Below, in pieces: positions 1 through 12,200 of a DNA stretch of 64,000 nt. Positions within the stretch are counted from its first letter, which is position 1, and the number at the start of each line of letters is the position of its first letter. This DNA is from Amaurobius ferox (taxonomy: Eukaryota; Arthropoda; Arachnida; Araneae; Amaurobiidae). Under the pieces are notes generated by a model that was not told the DNA's origin, did not search any database, and saw only the letters and a list, made by a program, of their open reading frames with translations. The stretch is taken from NCBI GenBank assembly GCA_951213105.1, contig OX578135.1, forward strand, positions 159,567,250 to 159,631,249, in the 5' to 3' direction. The translations under genes and the position numbers were made by a program.

Positions 1-263
1 ATTTTGTTGTCCAGTAGGTAAGCATTGAGAAGCACAGTCGCTGCTCTGCTGTTTCTGAGGTTCACTTGTGTGAATCTTAAATGGGTGTCATGGTTTGCAG
101 ATTGGGATGGGCGGTTAGTGGTACCGTTCCGAGTCTGGTCCGACGAAGGCATGCTACTATTTGTAGCCCCGTTATTGGAATCTCCCTGGTCAGGTGATGT
201 TTCTGTTGGCTGAGACGAGCTCAAAGATGATACCGTATTCGATGCTGAAGGGCCGTTCTCCAT
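1..263 (-). CDS. LINE ORF2, N-terminal part of the endonuclease (runs off the window)
   Basis: An ATG at 261-263 opens a frame of 87 codons without a stop that leaves the left edge of the window. The first 60 or so residues are low-complexity, rich in Ser, Thr, Asn and Gln. The last stretch reads LRFTQVNLRNSRAATVLL, which matches the first strand of the apurinic-type (EEP) endonuclease of Jockey/R1/LOA-type non-LTR retrotransposons, where the Asn of QVNL belongs to the active site. In that family ORF2 carries the endonuclease and reverse transcriptase that nick the target and copy the RNA there. The start lies two bases after the ORF1 stop (TAATTATG), in another frame, which is a usual LINE arrangement. 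The catalytic core and reverse transcriptase would lie outside the window, so intactness cannot be judged. Confidence 0.72.
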   Translation of the reverse strand, partial: MENGPSASNTVSSLSSSQPTETSPDQGDSNNGATNSSMPSSDQTRNGTTNRPSQSANHDTHLRFTQVNLRNSRAATVLLNAYLLDNK

Positions 264-265
264 AA

Positions 266-1077
266 TTAGTTTTGCTTATGTTGACTGGCCTGCGCTGCTT
301 GCGCCCCCTTACCACTCACCTGTGCAGAGGCAACCCCTGCTCCAGAGCGTTCGAGTCGTTCACTTTCAGCCAGAATGTGGGCTCTAAATTCCTCTTTCTT
401 CTGCTTATCAATATGTCCCTTGAAGGCAGGGCAATCTCTGTTGAATGCCGGGTGAGCCGTTGGGATTTTTCCCTCCGGCGGCACCTTCTTATTATGGGCC
501 ACACAATTTATACATTTGGGCTGGCACTCGATTCTCTGGCACTCCCTGGTGTTATGTTTCTTCGAACAATACCCGCAGCGAGGGGAGTTCGAGTCACACG
601 ATCTCTGTGTGTGCCCGAACTGCTGGCAATGGTAGCACCTATTGATGAAAATGAACTTTTTCACCGGGCATTGTTTGAACCCGACACAGATAGATCTGCT
701 TTCCAGAACAGTGTTCAGAAAAGCAGCCGGGATCTCGACTGGCCAATGGTTCGTATCGGCCGTCGCCCTTATAAAGGGTTTGACCTTGATTAGGTCGGTA
801 TCCAGCAACCTGAGGTGTCTCGCGACGGCTTCCTTGATGTCCACCGCATCCGAGGATACGTGGGCGTGGAAGAGGATTACCTTGGCAAGTTTGGGAGTCT
901 GATGGGATATCTCTTGACTCCCTCCCTGAAATCCTTGTTCGCTTCCAGCGTTTCTTTTAACCTGGTAGCCTCGGTCTGGTTACCGCACCTAATGATTAGA
1001 CCTCCTGCCCTAGTCCTGATCACCCTCTTGACGTTAACGTCCTTAGGGCAATTCAGGTTGCAGAGTTGGTTTTGCAC
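266..1077 (-). pseudogene. LINE ORF1 (gag-like, zinc-knuckle) with one frameshift and a lost 5' end
   Basis: Two overlapping pieces read on the minus strand. The upstream piece (1077-877) contains VKRVIRTRAGGLIIRCGN, typical of the RRM-like region of Jockey/R1-type ORF1 proteins. It stops just after RLPNLPR. The reading continues in another frame as KLAKVILFHAHVSSDAVDIKEAV, so one base has been gained or lost near 884-894. The downstream piece (844-266) holds three zinc knuckles: CX2CX4HX4C (CYHCQQFGHTQRSC), a CX2CX3HX4C, and a looser third one. In this family the product binds the element RNA in the RNP. At 1077/1078 the sequence changes abruptly to repeat family B, so the N-terminus and 5' UTR are missing. 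The copy is therefore dead for ORF1, although its ORF2 start is still open. Confidence 0.8.
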
Positions 1078-1484
1078 CTGTTATATAGATAAGTTACTTG
1101 TGGGACACTCTGGTGCTGATTCGATTTTGGTACGATTCGGAAAAGAATAACCTGCTTTTTTTTACGAAATGGCCAGCAAAAATCGCCAAAATCTAAAGAA
1201 AAAAAAAAGACTACGTAAGCTGAAATGTATCAATTAAATTCTTGTTTTATACGCAATTTTTGACGAGGAAAAGAATATAACACACTCCATTATACTTTAG
1301 GACTAACCGTTCTCAAGATATTTGAGATTTCTTGCATTTTTGTTACGCCGCTATCGGGGAAAAAAAATGCAAATTTAGTGTTGTTTGGTGCAATTATGCA
1401 ATTAAACTCAATCTTATGAAATATTAAAGCAAAGAAAATATGAATTTAAGTCTGCAGGGAAAGTCATGTGCTGCCCACATCAGA
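1078..1484 (-). mobile_element. Family B hairpin-ended element, TC-end half
   Basis: Matches the second half of the complete family B copies at 40069-40799 and 53218-53965: the ACTTGTGGG and GGTGCTGATT words, GCGAAATGGCC-like text, the AACCGTTCTCAAGATAT block, and the terminal GCAGGGAAAGTCATGTGCTG followed by CCCACATCAGA. The hairpin end is absent because the sequence joins the LINE at 1077/1078. Confidence 0.75.
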
Positions 1485-2515
1485 TTTCTTAATTCTGGTG
1501 CTTAAGAATTTACATTTCGTAATAATTAAATGTATAATTAATTTCTCCTATCATAGACCAATGTTGACAGTTTGTAGAAATAAATGAAATTTTTATGTAA
1601 ACCTTTGTTTGATTTGCAAGCACCTGTGTGAAAAGACTTATTTTACGTTATATGGACGTATCTCTGGTACAGCCCCAAATTTTTTGTTTTTAATAAGGTT
1701 ATATTTCCCCAAAATTTCAATATGCACTAGCCGTTACGTATCACAACAATTTTCTTTAGGGCCCGACATCCTCCCCACTCATCGGTTCTGTACTGAGTCT
1801 TCTTTAGGATACTGATATCTTCTTTTAGGATGTTTCACTGCGATAAAAATTCTGGAATTTGTGTAACTGGAGTTCGGAGGATCGAAAAGCATTAATTAAT
1901 TTTGTAATGGAATCTCCAGTAATTTCTTGTTATGGATGATTGTTGTGAATTTGGAATGTTAAATACTTTTTAAATACTAATTGAGAACAAAATAATCATG
2001 CCAATATACTTTTAACAGAATTTTTGATGATTTCGCAAATTTTTAGAAATAATTTAATTTAATCGATATTTGCTGCTAAAGATAGTTCTAGACTCCTTTT
2101 TTCGGTATCTATAAAAATTTATAGATAGATATCTGAATGTATAAAGGAACTCTAGATAGCTCTGTGCGATACTGCCATCTATTGTTCATTGGTGCTACTA
2201 AAATATTTTGTATTAAATAGTTATAGTTTTAATGAATAGTTTTTGGAAATAGTTCCGTCCGTTGTTATTGCTCACATATGTGGCTTCCCAACAGGACACG
2301 ATTTTATATTCCAGTCCAAAATAATTGAGCTAATAATCTACAAAGGAGACGCAGTGTATAAAGATTGAATAAAAGGTATCATTGGTTTAAAAAAATAAAA
2401 AAATCGGCCGTGCCTGCAATCCGATGCAGTTGAAATGGTTTTGCGTGAATAACATTTTGTAGAATAAAACTCAAATTTTGTAATATCGAAAGAAAAATAA
2501 TTCTATGTAAAATCT
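1485..2515. other. AT-rich stretch, nothing identified
   Basis: No open frame with recognisable residues, no terminal repeats and no RNA-like fold stood out. It is probably decayed repeat DNA. Confidence 0.3.
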
Positions 2516-3120
2516 GATTACATACACTTATAGGGCTTTCAAAGAGCTACAAATTCTTGATTATTGTTTATAGCTAACATTTTTAATTTTTAAGATAGAA
2601 GCATTACAAATTTGAAAAGCAGAAAATTTTCCTACTACAACTTGGCAAGACGATGGTTCGAAAACTACAAATACTGTTTTTAAAAATAAATATGGATTTA
2701 GAAACTAAATTCCTCATACCTATTTTTATTGCTTGGTACTTATATATTTTATAGTTTTAAAGATATTTCGAGTGAAAATATGAAAAAAAAAATAACTCGT
2801 TCGGACAGATATTTTTTAAGTCTTTTTTTTCAAAAAAGGAGAGCTCAATCCCAAATCCAGTTGTATACACTTATAGAACTTTCAAAGAGCTATACATTCT
2901 TGCTTATTGTCTAAAGTTAGCTCTTTTAGATTTTGAGATATAAGCATTACAAACTTGAAAATCTTAAAATTTCCAATCTTTTTCAACTTGGCAACACGAT
3001 TACTCGAAAACTATAAGATTTTTTTTAAAAATAAATATAGATTTTAACACTAAATTTTCTAGTACACATTTTTGTCGTTTACTATTTATATCTATGTTTT
3101 ATGGTTTACTTTTTTAAATT
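2516..3120. repeat. Diverged tandem duplication, about 343-bp period
   Basis: Two copies (about 2516-2770 and 2862-3120) share the order TACACTTATAG, TTTCAAAGAGCTA, AAGCATTACAAA, ACTTGGCAA and AAAAATAAATAT at an offset of about 343 bp, with many substitutions. No coding potential is seen. Confidence 0.65.
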
Positions 3121-3316
3121 TTTTTCAGGGGGAACAAAAAGTCCAAAATGTTCAAGTTATTTTTATATATTCATAATCTATCTGTAGCCTATTTCCGAAT
3201 AAAAATTATTTACATTTTCATCTATTAGGTTCAGGGATATAAGCGTCCAGCGTGTTTATATTTTCCGTAATGCTCCGTTTTTCCGTCAGAGAAACCCCAA
3301 TCATAGATGCTATTCG

Positions 3317-3352
3317 CAACAAAAATCTGATGTGGGCAGCACTTGACTTTTG
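3317..3352 (+). mobile_element. Fragment of the A/B element TC terminus
   Basis: AATCTGATGTGGGCAGCACT followed by TGACTTT is the common start of families A and B. The rest of the element is not present. Confidence 0.6.
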
Positions 3353-3504
3353 CAACATATTGCAATGACTATTTCTTTCACAGCAAGCACAGCATTTCTT
3401 TCACAGCATTTCTTCACAGTGTGCAGGATCCACGGCGATATTGATTCGACATCACGTAAATCGAAATGGGGCGTTTTCAAAATACTCATTAAAATGCAAT
3501 TGAC

Positions 3505-4030
3505 TGTTAATTATTACGGCGTATCCTCTGGAACCGTGGGTGTGCACGTAGGATACAAGAGCGAGTCCAAATTTCTGGATAACTAACACGTTTATCCACA
3601 AGCACAGCGTAAATAGGACCACTATTCAGTAAATTCGCATTTAAATGCTCCACTCAAAAACCCATATTATTCTCCACAAAATAACCCATATTATTCTCAA
3701 AATATTGACGAGAGCCATTTCGCAAAAAAGCAGCTACTATTCTCAAAGCATTGACGAAAAACACAGTTCAATGCAGCCTCTCTATAGAAACTTCTGGAAT
3801 TCTCTCATATCTTGTAAAATACCCGTTATTTCGCGGTCTTTGTCGAACCTCCGAGAAGTCGCAAAATTGACGATAAATTGCCAAATATGGCAATCCGTCT
3901 TCTAAGTTCCGTAAGTGACAACCCTAGAATGACATCATGGGAAAGAATGCTTGTACGAATGTTTTCTCCGTCTAGTCTTCGAAGGACACGAAAGACTCTA
4001 GAAGAAAAGGAATATTACACATTTGCAACA
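3505..4030 (-). mobile_element. Solo LTR, diverged member of the 37096-37631 LTR family
   Basis: Aligns by eye along its length with the LTR at 37096-37631: GCGTATCC, CCGTGGGTGT, CAGGATACAAGA-like text, TTTCTGGATAACTAAC, CTACTATTCTCAAA, and ATTGACGATAAATTGCCAAA. It begins TGTTAA and ends TTTGCAACA. No matching TSD was found. No gag or pol flanks it, so it is a solo LTR or a fragment. Confidence 0.6.
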
Positions 4031-4655
4031 TAATGAATAAATATTTCGTGAAATAAAAGACTATTGGCGAATTCTTGGGCGTTAAAATACAAAGTTACTA
4101 CATAAAGAATCTTCTCTCGTGAATAAAATGAATAACAGATTTGTTGCATAATATTGCAGGTGGAAATCAAACAAATTGGACGATGTTTGCATTTTAAAAA
4201 ATATTACAGTTTTTTTTATGAATTTATTTGCAATATCTCACGGTTCATGCTAGCGTCGTAGAACACGTGGGGTATATCAATGCTTTTGAAATATGAATTT
4301 CATGGAATTGTATCATACATTTTTGCAATCAACCTGAAATATTTTTTGATCTATTTTTACGTGCCTTACCACGGAAAGGCCTTAAGCACCCTAATGACTT
4401 ATGCAAGGAAAAATTCATGAGTGTACACGAAGGCAATAAATACCTGTCCACTTACTAACAATCGTCTTGCATAGCCGTGTCATCAGAATGTGTAACATGG
4501 GGACACTTGGGATGTTTCTCAAAGTATGTGGCCATACTCTTTGTCGAATTCAGATGTTTATTGTTGCTGATGAAGGAGTAGGAGATTTTTTACTGACTGT
4601 AAATCAGATTCCAGTCCATGTTCTGTTCATTTAAGCATTTCTGAATAGGGCAGCC
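4031..4655. other. No identified feature
   Basis: AT-rich sequence between an LTR relic and a SINE. No coding or structural signal was recognised. Confidence 0.3.
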
Positions 4656-4940
4656 ATTCGTCAATAGCCTGTTGTTGTTGAGACCCAGACCGTCCGACCT
4701 ACCAGAAAGGTGTAAGGTAGCTGTTTTGGACGGCCGGGAAGAGCCACCCAATTTAGACCGGAACCCAGTGGGGGAGGCATGCACAGGGACCGTACCCTCC
4801 TTCCCCTACGACCAACCTCTCGCAAGGACTTACGGACCCACATGTTTAACGTGATCATACTCCGCGTGAACACGGCGGCAATTTTGGCAGCAGAGGGAAT
4901 CGAACCCGGGCCTACCGAGTGCAATTCGTCAATAGCCTGT
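4656..4940 (-). mobile_element. tRNA-derived SINE (family S1), 5'-truncated, with 17-bp TSD
   Basis: The direct repeat ATTCGTCAATAGCCTGT occurs at 4656-4672 and 4924-4940 and bounds a minus-strand copy of the SINE that is complete at 27487-27772. The tail is the TTGTTG run at 4671-4680. The head is cut just inside the tRNA-like region: the B-box area (TCGAACCCGGGCC on the plus strand) remains but the A box is gone. Open frames across this segment are by-products of its GC-rich composition. Confidence 0.9.
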
Positions 4941-5017
4941 GTCAAATTATTACTTTCTGCAACAATTTTGGGGTCGACTCTTACTCATTAAACAAGTAAA
5001 CACATACAATTTTGTAC

Positions 5018-5232
5018 CTGGCTTTATTCGTCTATCTTGCTTTGTTGCCGAGTTCATGATCTTAACTTCTTAAATTCTCCACTAGGGTCACTTCAATCTC
5101 TTTTATTCTATCGGTCATGGTCACTTTACTACAAGTAGACATATGTATACATTCATGGACATTTTCTTACAAAGGTATTAGGAGGACTTTTTAAGGATTT
5201 TTCTAGAAACCCCGTATGAAAGTGCAATTTGG
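5018..5232 (+). repeat. Unclassified dispersed repeat F, copy 1
   Basis: Shares an ordered set of words with 32668-32866: TTTGTTGCCGAGTTC, CACTAGGG, GGTCATGGTCACTT-like text, a TAGAC word and GGACTTTTT. The ends are not defined and no coding capacity is seen. Confidence 0.55.
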
Positions 5233-5489
5233 TCAAAAATACAACTCATCAGCTTATATTATTCGCAGTATTTTAATGATCATTTTGAGCATCTATGGAC
5301 AGAAATCAACCATTTTTGAATGATATTTATCAGTGGGCACAAATTGAGAGAATCATAAAATGTCTTGAGATTATTTCAATCCATAAATATCAGAGACGTA
5401 TTGATTTTCGGAGATGTCAGACAGGAGCAAACCCTCAAATTTTTTAATATTTCTTATGAAAATCGATAAAATATGGAAAAATTAACTGC

Positions 5490-6172
5490 AGTGTGGCTTA
5501 ATTCGATTTTCTCATACCAGAATCCATTCTTAAATAATTTTTTTTTTTCGCAAATTTCTTGCAAGATTCCTTTTAGCAAGAATTTTCCCTTGCAAGAATT
5601 TTTTTGTAAGAATTTTTTTTTTTAAAAATCTGCATCGTTTGTCTGCTTACAATTATAGCAAGTTACCCTTCATTTTAAAGGACTTGAATTCTTTTTGACA
5701 TTGATACCAGTTTAAGAATACACTCCCTAGAGAGGGAGGTAACTTGCCCTCCTCCAGGGGGCTAATGACGTCACTAATACAAAAATTGTTTCGGGCTATT
5801 TTTTACTACAGTTATTGAAACTATTAAGTTGCGAGATATTGAGTCGTAAATAATCTCTTTTATACATGATCATGTGAAATTTTGTTCAAGGAGTGTTGTC
5901 TACGGAAATATAAAATTTCGAATCAATTTCAAAGTTTCCTCTCGACTTTTAGAAGATTCTATTTAATTTTAGATTCTTCGTTAATAAAGCCGGATAAAAA
6001 GTTTCGTGAAAATCCATTAATATTTGCGGCTGTTATCGTGTACACAGACAGACGGACATCATTCCAAAAATAGTGAAAACGTGTTCAGGAAGTCCTAAAA
6101 CATATTGGCATCAAAATCTCGAAATCAAAAATCTTCGTGAAAACAATACTTTCTACGTATGAGAAAGCAAAT
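5490..6172 (+). mobile_element. Family D hairpin-ended non-autonomous element
   Basis: The left end carries TTTTCTCATAC (about 5507-5517). The right end carries a hairpin, CTTTCTACGTATGAGAAAG (6149-6167), whose right arm is complementary to the left-end motif. Just before the hairpin is GCTGTTATCGTGTACACAGA followed by a GACGGACA run, the simple-sequence module also seen in families A to C. No transposase is encoded. A fragment of its left end occurs at about 22608-22625. Confidence 0.55.
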
Positions 6173-6195
6173 ATGTAAGAAATTGCTACACAAAT

Positions 6196-6275
6196 CAGTG
6201 GCGTTGCCAAGTGGGAATTTGGGGATCATAACTCCCCTCTCCTACTCCCAGAATTTTTTTCTGGCAACGCTACTG
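6196..6275. mobile_element. Short hAT-like MITE
   Basis: An 80-bp segment bounded by CAGTGGCGTTGCCA and its near-perfect inverted copy TGGCAACGCTACTG. The CAGTGGCGT start is typical of many arthropod hAT elements. No clean 8-bp TSD is visible, so the superfamily assignment is tentative. Confidence 0.45.
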
Positions 6276-7053
6276 AAACAATATGTATTTTTTTTATTGA
6301 AAAGCTATTGAACATTTATAGAACGTTAAGGGATATAGACATCTCAAATATATAATAGATATCTTAGTGATATCTGAATTCATTATTTTGAAGTTAAACT
6401 TTTTTGAAATCATTCAGTTTGCTTTTTATACGTGTTATGTCGATGGCAGTTTTACTCTTCTAGATCATTTTCTTAATATTGATGGTATTTTGGACATTGA
6501 TTCTTGTATTTAATTGATTTTGAAATGGTAAACAATAATATAGCCTTGTATACTTGACTGTCTTACAACGGTCTTTCGTAAAAATCCCCCATAAGAACTC
6601 CTGCCATCTATCCAGAAAATCGCTGCTTTTGATATGTTTGTTTTTGTCCATCGTGCTTTGAATGTTTGTTCTATGGATTTGCTTAATTCTGAGATCAATT
6701 ATTTAAAAGCTGTTGCTGTCGATAGTGTATTCTCTCCTAGCATTGTCGATCGTGCTGTTCAAAAACTTGCTAAACTTTCTTGAAAACTTGTTTCTGAAAG
6801 CGATTTTAATAATACTATCATTTTACCACTTTCCCTACAAAGAATTCGGTCGGCAAATTGTTAAAATTCTTAAAAAATTCAATTTCAATATTGTTTCTAT
6901 AAGCTTAGGTTTTCTAATCTTAAAGATCGTATAGAATTTTTAATAGTTGAGGCATTTACAGTATTTCTTGCAAATGTGGTCTTTTTTTATATTGGATAAA
7001 CTAGAAGTGCTTTAAATTTTCGTATTAAGGAATATGAAAACTATGTCAAAAAA
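6276..7053. other. No identified feature
   Basis: AT-rich sequence with short hydrophobic open frames of the kind expected by chance. Confidence 0.3.
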
Positions 7054-8130
7054 TCTGATGTGGGCAGCACATGACTTTCCCTGAAGACTCACATTCACTT
7101 TATTTCTGATTCATTAAATTGAGTTTAATTGCACAAAATAACAAATAACACCCAAAATTATTTTAAATGACACTGAATGTGCACTTCGAATCCAATTTTC
7201 GTTTTTATTTGGTAAATGGACATATTTCCAAAAGTCGCGTAGCAAAAATACGAAAAAAAAAAATCTCTAGAACGGCTAGTTCTAGAGTAATGGGGATGGT
7301 CTTATGTCTTATTCTTTTCATCGTAAAAAATTACGCATAAAACAAGGACTTAACTGATATATTTGTGCATACGTAATCTTTTAATTTAGATTTGACGATT
7401 TTTTCGGGTCACTTCGCAAAAAAGGCAGGATTGTTTCTCGAATCGTACTAAAATCTAAGCAGCACCAGGGTAACTTATACGTGACTTTCCACAAAATTTT
7501 GTGAAATTTGGTTTATTAGTGTTTTAGCTAGAGTGGCTAGACATTTTTTGCGGGCCATTTCGCAAAAAAGTTCGAATCGTACTGAAATCTAATCAGCACC
7601 AGGGTAACGCACACGTGACTTATTACTTTTTGAGTTAAAGTGGATACATACATAATGGGGATGGTCTTATGTCTTATTCTTTTCATCGTAAAAAATTACG
7701 CATAAAACAAGGACTTAACTGATATATTTGTGCATACGCAATCTTTTAATTTAGATTTGACGATTTTTGCGGGTCACTTCGCAAAAAAGGCAGGATTGTT
7801 TCTCGAATCGTACTAAAATCTAAGCAGCCCCAGGGTAACTTATACGTGACTTTCCACAAAATTTTGTGAAATTTGGTCTATTAGTTTTTTAGCTAGAGTG
7901 GCTAGACATTTTTTGCGGGCCATTTCGCAAAAAAGTTCGAATCGTACTAAAATCTAATCAGCACCAGGGTAACGCACACGTGACTTATTACTTTTTGAGT
8001 TAAAGTGGATACATACATTTCACAGATAGACACACACACACACAGAGACGTCACGCTAAAAATTGTGTATTCGTGTTCTAGAGGTCTCAAAACGTGTGAA
8101 TCATTTGATGAAAAAGCCAAGAATAGAGTT
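7054..8130 (+). mobile_element. Family B element with an internal 365-bp tandem duplication
   Basis: Starts TCTGATGTGGGCAGCACATG and proceeds through the usual B blocks to the CA-rich tract and CACGCTAAAAATTG at about 8030-8060. It lacks the hairpin end. The segment starting TGGGGATGGTCTTATGTC at 7291 is repeated at 7656 with only a handful of differences, extending to about 8020. Confidence 0.8.
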
Positions 8131-9440
8131 TTCAAAGATTTTATTTAAGGGGGTGGACACACCTTATAAAAACGTCCGAAAGGCAAAATGATAGAAAAAT
8201 CATGCTTTGCGATGGGATAGAGACATCAAATTTGGTGTATGGGTGTTCGAAAGAAAGAAAGTGTGCAATTGGAGTTTTCCAATATTTGCAATTTTAAGGG
8301 GTTCCGCACACCAAAATGTTCGATTTACCGAATAAATGGTAAACGTTTGCTTTAAAATGGGAAAGATGTTAGAAATTTGGTATATGGGCCAATATAAAAG
8401 CCAAGAAGAATAGAGTTTTCAAAGATTTCAATTAAGGGGGTTGGTGTTCCATACAAAATCGTTCAAAAGGTGAAATGGTAGAAAAACACTCATTTTCATT
8501 ATTTTCATCGGGTATTTGGCTAGTATATACTAATTGCCAAGTGTTGTCTGTCCATTGTCCGTCCGTTTGTCTATCACGCATTTTTAGCTACTTTTCGTAT
8601 AGATAGAGAATAGCAATTTGATACACGGGTCAATCATTCGATAAAACCCTCTGGAAAAATCGTATTTTTCTAAAATGCTCATTAGAAGGGGTGCTCCACA
8701 CCAAAACGTTCCAAATGCCTAATGATGAAAAACATGCTTAGCTATAAGATACAGACTTTAAATGTGGTGTAAAGATAGGTATATCGAAAGGAAGAAAATG
8801 TGTAATTTCAGTTTTCTTAAACTAATTTAGGGGTGAGCTCACACAAAAATGTTCGATTTTCCGAATATGTGAGAAATGTCTTCTTTTAAATGAGATAGAG
8901 ACTTGCAATGTGATATACAGATCAACAGTTTGATAAAATTCCCAGAGAAAAATCGAATTTTTCAAAAAATTTCGCTAAAAGAGGTGCTCTACACCAAAAC
9001 GTTCGAATTGTGAAATTAAAGAAGCACATACTTAACGATGAGATAGGGACTTTATGTATGATGCAAGGATAAACAGTAAACAGTTTGAGAGGAAGAAAGT
9101 GTAGAATTTCAGTTTCCCCATATTTGCTTCTTTAGAGATACTCCACACCAAAATGTTAGCATTTCTGAATAAGGAAGAAATGCTTTCGTTTAAATGAGAT
9201 AGAGACTTGCAATTCGGTATATGGGTCAATCATTTGATAAAACCGTGGACAGAAATTAGATGTTTCAAAAATGTTCTTAGAGGGGGGAGGAATCTCAACA
9301 CTAAAACTTTCGACAGGTGAAATGATATAAAACAAACATCGCGGTAAGACAGAAAATTAAGATTTGGTAAAAGGATAGATCTTTCAATGGAAAGAAAATG
9401 GACAGTTTCAGCTGTCTAATATTCCTTACTTTAGGGATGC
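8131..9440. repeat. Family E: array of imperfect repeats around a hairpin
   Basis: Repeated modules of about 150 bp alternate, so each type recurs about every 300 bp. Examples are CACACCAAAACGTTC near 8696 and 8990, and CAAAATGTT-type modules near 8840 and 9150, each with GAGATAGAGACTT. At 8517-8541 a palindromic TAGTATATACTA sits inside TTGGC/GCCAA arms, followed by TGTCTGTCC-rich text. The same modules recur inverted at about 54150-54840. No protein is encoded. Confidence 0.6.
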
Positions 9441-9455
9441 CGTTAATTCATATTT

Positions 9456-10660
9456 TTAACACTTTACAACATAGTTGAAAAGTGTTTATGAATTTGTTCA
9501 TTCTGTCTGTCTGTCTGTCAGTCAGCACGATAACTGCCGTAAAAATGGCTTTATCAAAATCAAATTTTAGTATGTTGTTCAGACGGTCTGTGGGACCTAT
9601 GGTAATATAAATGAATAATATCACCCAATTAGTTTTGGATTGAACCCGTGTTGAGAAAATGAAATGCAATTGAACCCTATGGGATCTAGTTTTTCAAACA
9701 TTTTTTAAGCGGATTTAAAATTCACAAATTGCATCGGAAATTTTAGGAAATATTCAAGTTATCCTATAAAATATATAAAAAAAAAATTGAGCAAAATATA
9801 TTCAGTAGTCTTTAAATAAAAATTAAAATAATAATTACACACTTTATATGAAGAGATCACATGACTCACTTAAATAAAATATGGCATCCATCTTGTATTA
9901 AAATCATGATTTTTAAAGTTCTTTTTAATTCATATTTAGTGTTGTATTCGTCTTAACCGCTTAATTTTTGCTTAAATTCTGTGCATCTACACACTGAAAC
10001 AACCCTGGCCACACAATTTGTTACCATAAACCCCTGGGTTGGTCGTGTGGTCTGGGTCTTCAACACTGAAACAACCCAATTACAATATATTTGGGTTTAA
10101 GTGATTATCAAACTTTGACTATTTCTACACCGAAGCCTAATTTTCACTTATGGAAAATGTAAACACCAAAAGATGTAGAATGAGTTGTATAAGAATTGCT
10201 GAATTTCTTGAACGCAAAAGTATTTAGCTCATGGAGTCTGCAATATAGCTGATATGACTGAAACATTCATTGATTTTACACAGAGAACCACCAGACGATG
10301 TTTTTGATGAAGTTTTAAGCATAGAGTTTAATTACTTGTACCTCCATGGATTTAAGTTTTTAAATAAAATAAATTATTGTAGTACTGTGATGAATGAAAG
10401 GATTGGAAAAATGTTTATGAATGAAATGCTGCTTTTATAGAGAGAGCCAGGCGATGTATATTTCGATGACGTCATTTGAATAAAGTTCATTTGTTTTCGA
10501 TGAAGTTTTCAAATATAATAAATTATTGCAGTATTATGATCATTTAAAAAATATTACCGAGGAATGTATCGCATTTTAGAGATGTTTAATGAAATTGCAT
10601 TGAAGTTGGAAAGTGTTTCATAATCAATGCTTTATGCATGATTGATATTTCTTATTTCAA
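9456..10660 (-). mobile_element. Family C hairpin-ended element carrying a SINE insertion
   Basis: The hairpin end is TTAACACTTTACAAC...GAAAAGTGTT (9456-9485), followed by GTCTGTCTGTCAGTCAGCAC and the complement of CAGTTATCGTG. The other end is GGAAAGTGTTTCATAATCAA followed by GCATGATTGAT near 10650. A 57-bp SINE fragment interrupts it at 10006-10062. No transposase is present. Confidence 0.75.
9991..10077 (+). mobile_element. Extremely 5'-truncated S1-type SINE with 15-bp TSD
   Basis: ACACTGAAACAACCC occurs at 9991-10005 and 10063-10077. Between them lie 57 bp ending GGTCGTGTGGTCTGGGTCTT, like the 3' end of the SINE (GGTCGGACGGTCTGGGTTTC at 27745-27764). The uninterrupted target can be seen in the C copies near 15250 (minus sense) and 17150. 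Confidence 0.8.
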
Positions 10661-11632
10661 GCTTATAACGCTTATTTATCGAAAGCTAAAAATGTTAGCT
10701 ATGAGCGAGCAAGAAAGAGTAATTTGTAGCCCTTTATAAGCCCTTCGAAGATATATAATAGGATTTCGGACCAGGTTCTTAATTTTTGAAATCGAATGTT
10801 TCTAATTTTGATATTTTAATATTTTGAACTATTATGAAAAGGTGTCTCAAATTTCGATAAGTTAATATTTCGATCTGTTTTGAAAATGTCTAAAGAAGAC
10901 CACAAAGTAAGATGTTATTTGCGCAAAACTATTTTGGCTCCATCGGACTGGAGCCACTGCCGATTTTTATTCAAATGACCTGCATTTAAATGAAAACGGA
11001 TCAAATTTGATCTACGAATAAAATATTTTATGCAATAAAATGCAGTTGGCTATTATTTCAAATGGGGATCGCAAAGCGATTTCTGTAATCCGAAAAAAAT
11101 GAAACAATATGGAAGTTCTTAGGCCGTTAGACATCATGCAATGAATATCAATTGGATCATAAAACGCAGATGATCATCATTTCGAGTGCAGTTAAGACAT
11201 TTACATTTAGATAGGCATTAACGTTAAGCCATTTGCTAAAATGCTGATCTTGTAATTGAAGTCCCGTTTTCTTCCTTCTAAATCGAATTTATTTTACCCC
11301 CATTTTCAGCAAACTGATCGGGATCAAACGAGGGTTTTTATATTAAAATAGTTCTTAAGTTCAGGTTTAAAAATAAGACATTTGAATTTTTTTGCAAAGT
11401 AGTTTTGGAAGATTTTTGATTGCAAAAAAGAGAGAAAAAAAAATACACCTTCAATTTTGCTAAATGGCCAAATATCTGATAACTGTCGAATTTCGAGTTC
11501 CAAGTATTTTCTTTTTTTTAATTTCATATTTTCCAGAAACTTTTGCTTGGAATAATTCCTTGGAAATGTCTTCGAAGATTTCTAATAGATGACAGAGCTG
11601 TATAAAATGATTAATAGTATTTTAATGCATAT
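10661..11632. other. No identified feature
   Basis: AT-rich DNA. Short open frames are present but no family signature, terminal repeat or structured RNA was recognised. Confidence 0.3.
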
Positions 11633-12200
11633 TGTTACAAATATGTAAAACTATGTTTTGCCTCTATTCGAATAATACATAGCGGACCTTTGCTTCTATT
11701 CAAAGAGAAAATACCTTTACAGGCAGCCATTCCTATAATGTGAATATAGGGTTACCATATTTTGAATTTTGGGCCGGAGCTGTCAGATTTGGTGATATAT
11801 TGCCAGCTTGCCGACTCAAATGTACTAGAACTTTCTCGAAATAACGAATATTCTTGGAGATACGGGCCCCTTTCGGAAGTTTCTACGTAGAGTATATAAA
11901 TGGAGTCATGGCTCAGTTGGAGAGTCGTTGACGTGATACGAGTTAAGTCGAATTGTGAGATACGCCAGTGTTTAGAGAATAGTACCGGCTATTTTGTGAA
12001 TTAGATTAGTATTTAATGGCTACTTTAGTGTATCTGACAATTATTTAATGATCTTGTAAGATAGTTATGGAGCTATTCGTTGTATATTGTTCCTGTTTAC
12101 GCTTATTAGTGTTTCAAAATGAGTGTCAGTCATGCAGAAATTTCGAATCATTCTTGTATCCGAAGAGTACATTCACGATTCTAGAGGATATTTCGTAACA
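11633..12200 (+). mobile_element. Solo LTR of the TGTTAC...GTAACA family
   Basis: Begins TGTTACAAATATG and ends ATTTCGTAACA, so the termini are inverted repeats of the TG...CA type. It has a TATA box (TATATAAA, 11893-11900) with GC-richer text downstream. It shares words with the LTR at 37096-37631 read on the other strand: GTGATACGAG, AGAATAGTA, TGTTCCTGTTTAC and TTCTTGTATCC. No internal retroviral-type genes are nearby. Confidence 0.7.
11893..11900 (+). promoter_or_regulatory. TATA box of the solo LTR
   Basis: TATATAAA followed about 25-30 bp later by the GGCTCAGTTGGAGAG region, the place where the R region of such an LTR would begin. Function is inferred from position only. Confidence 0.4.
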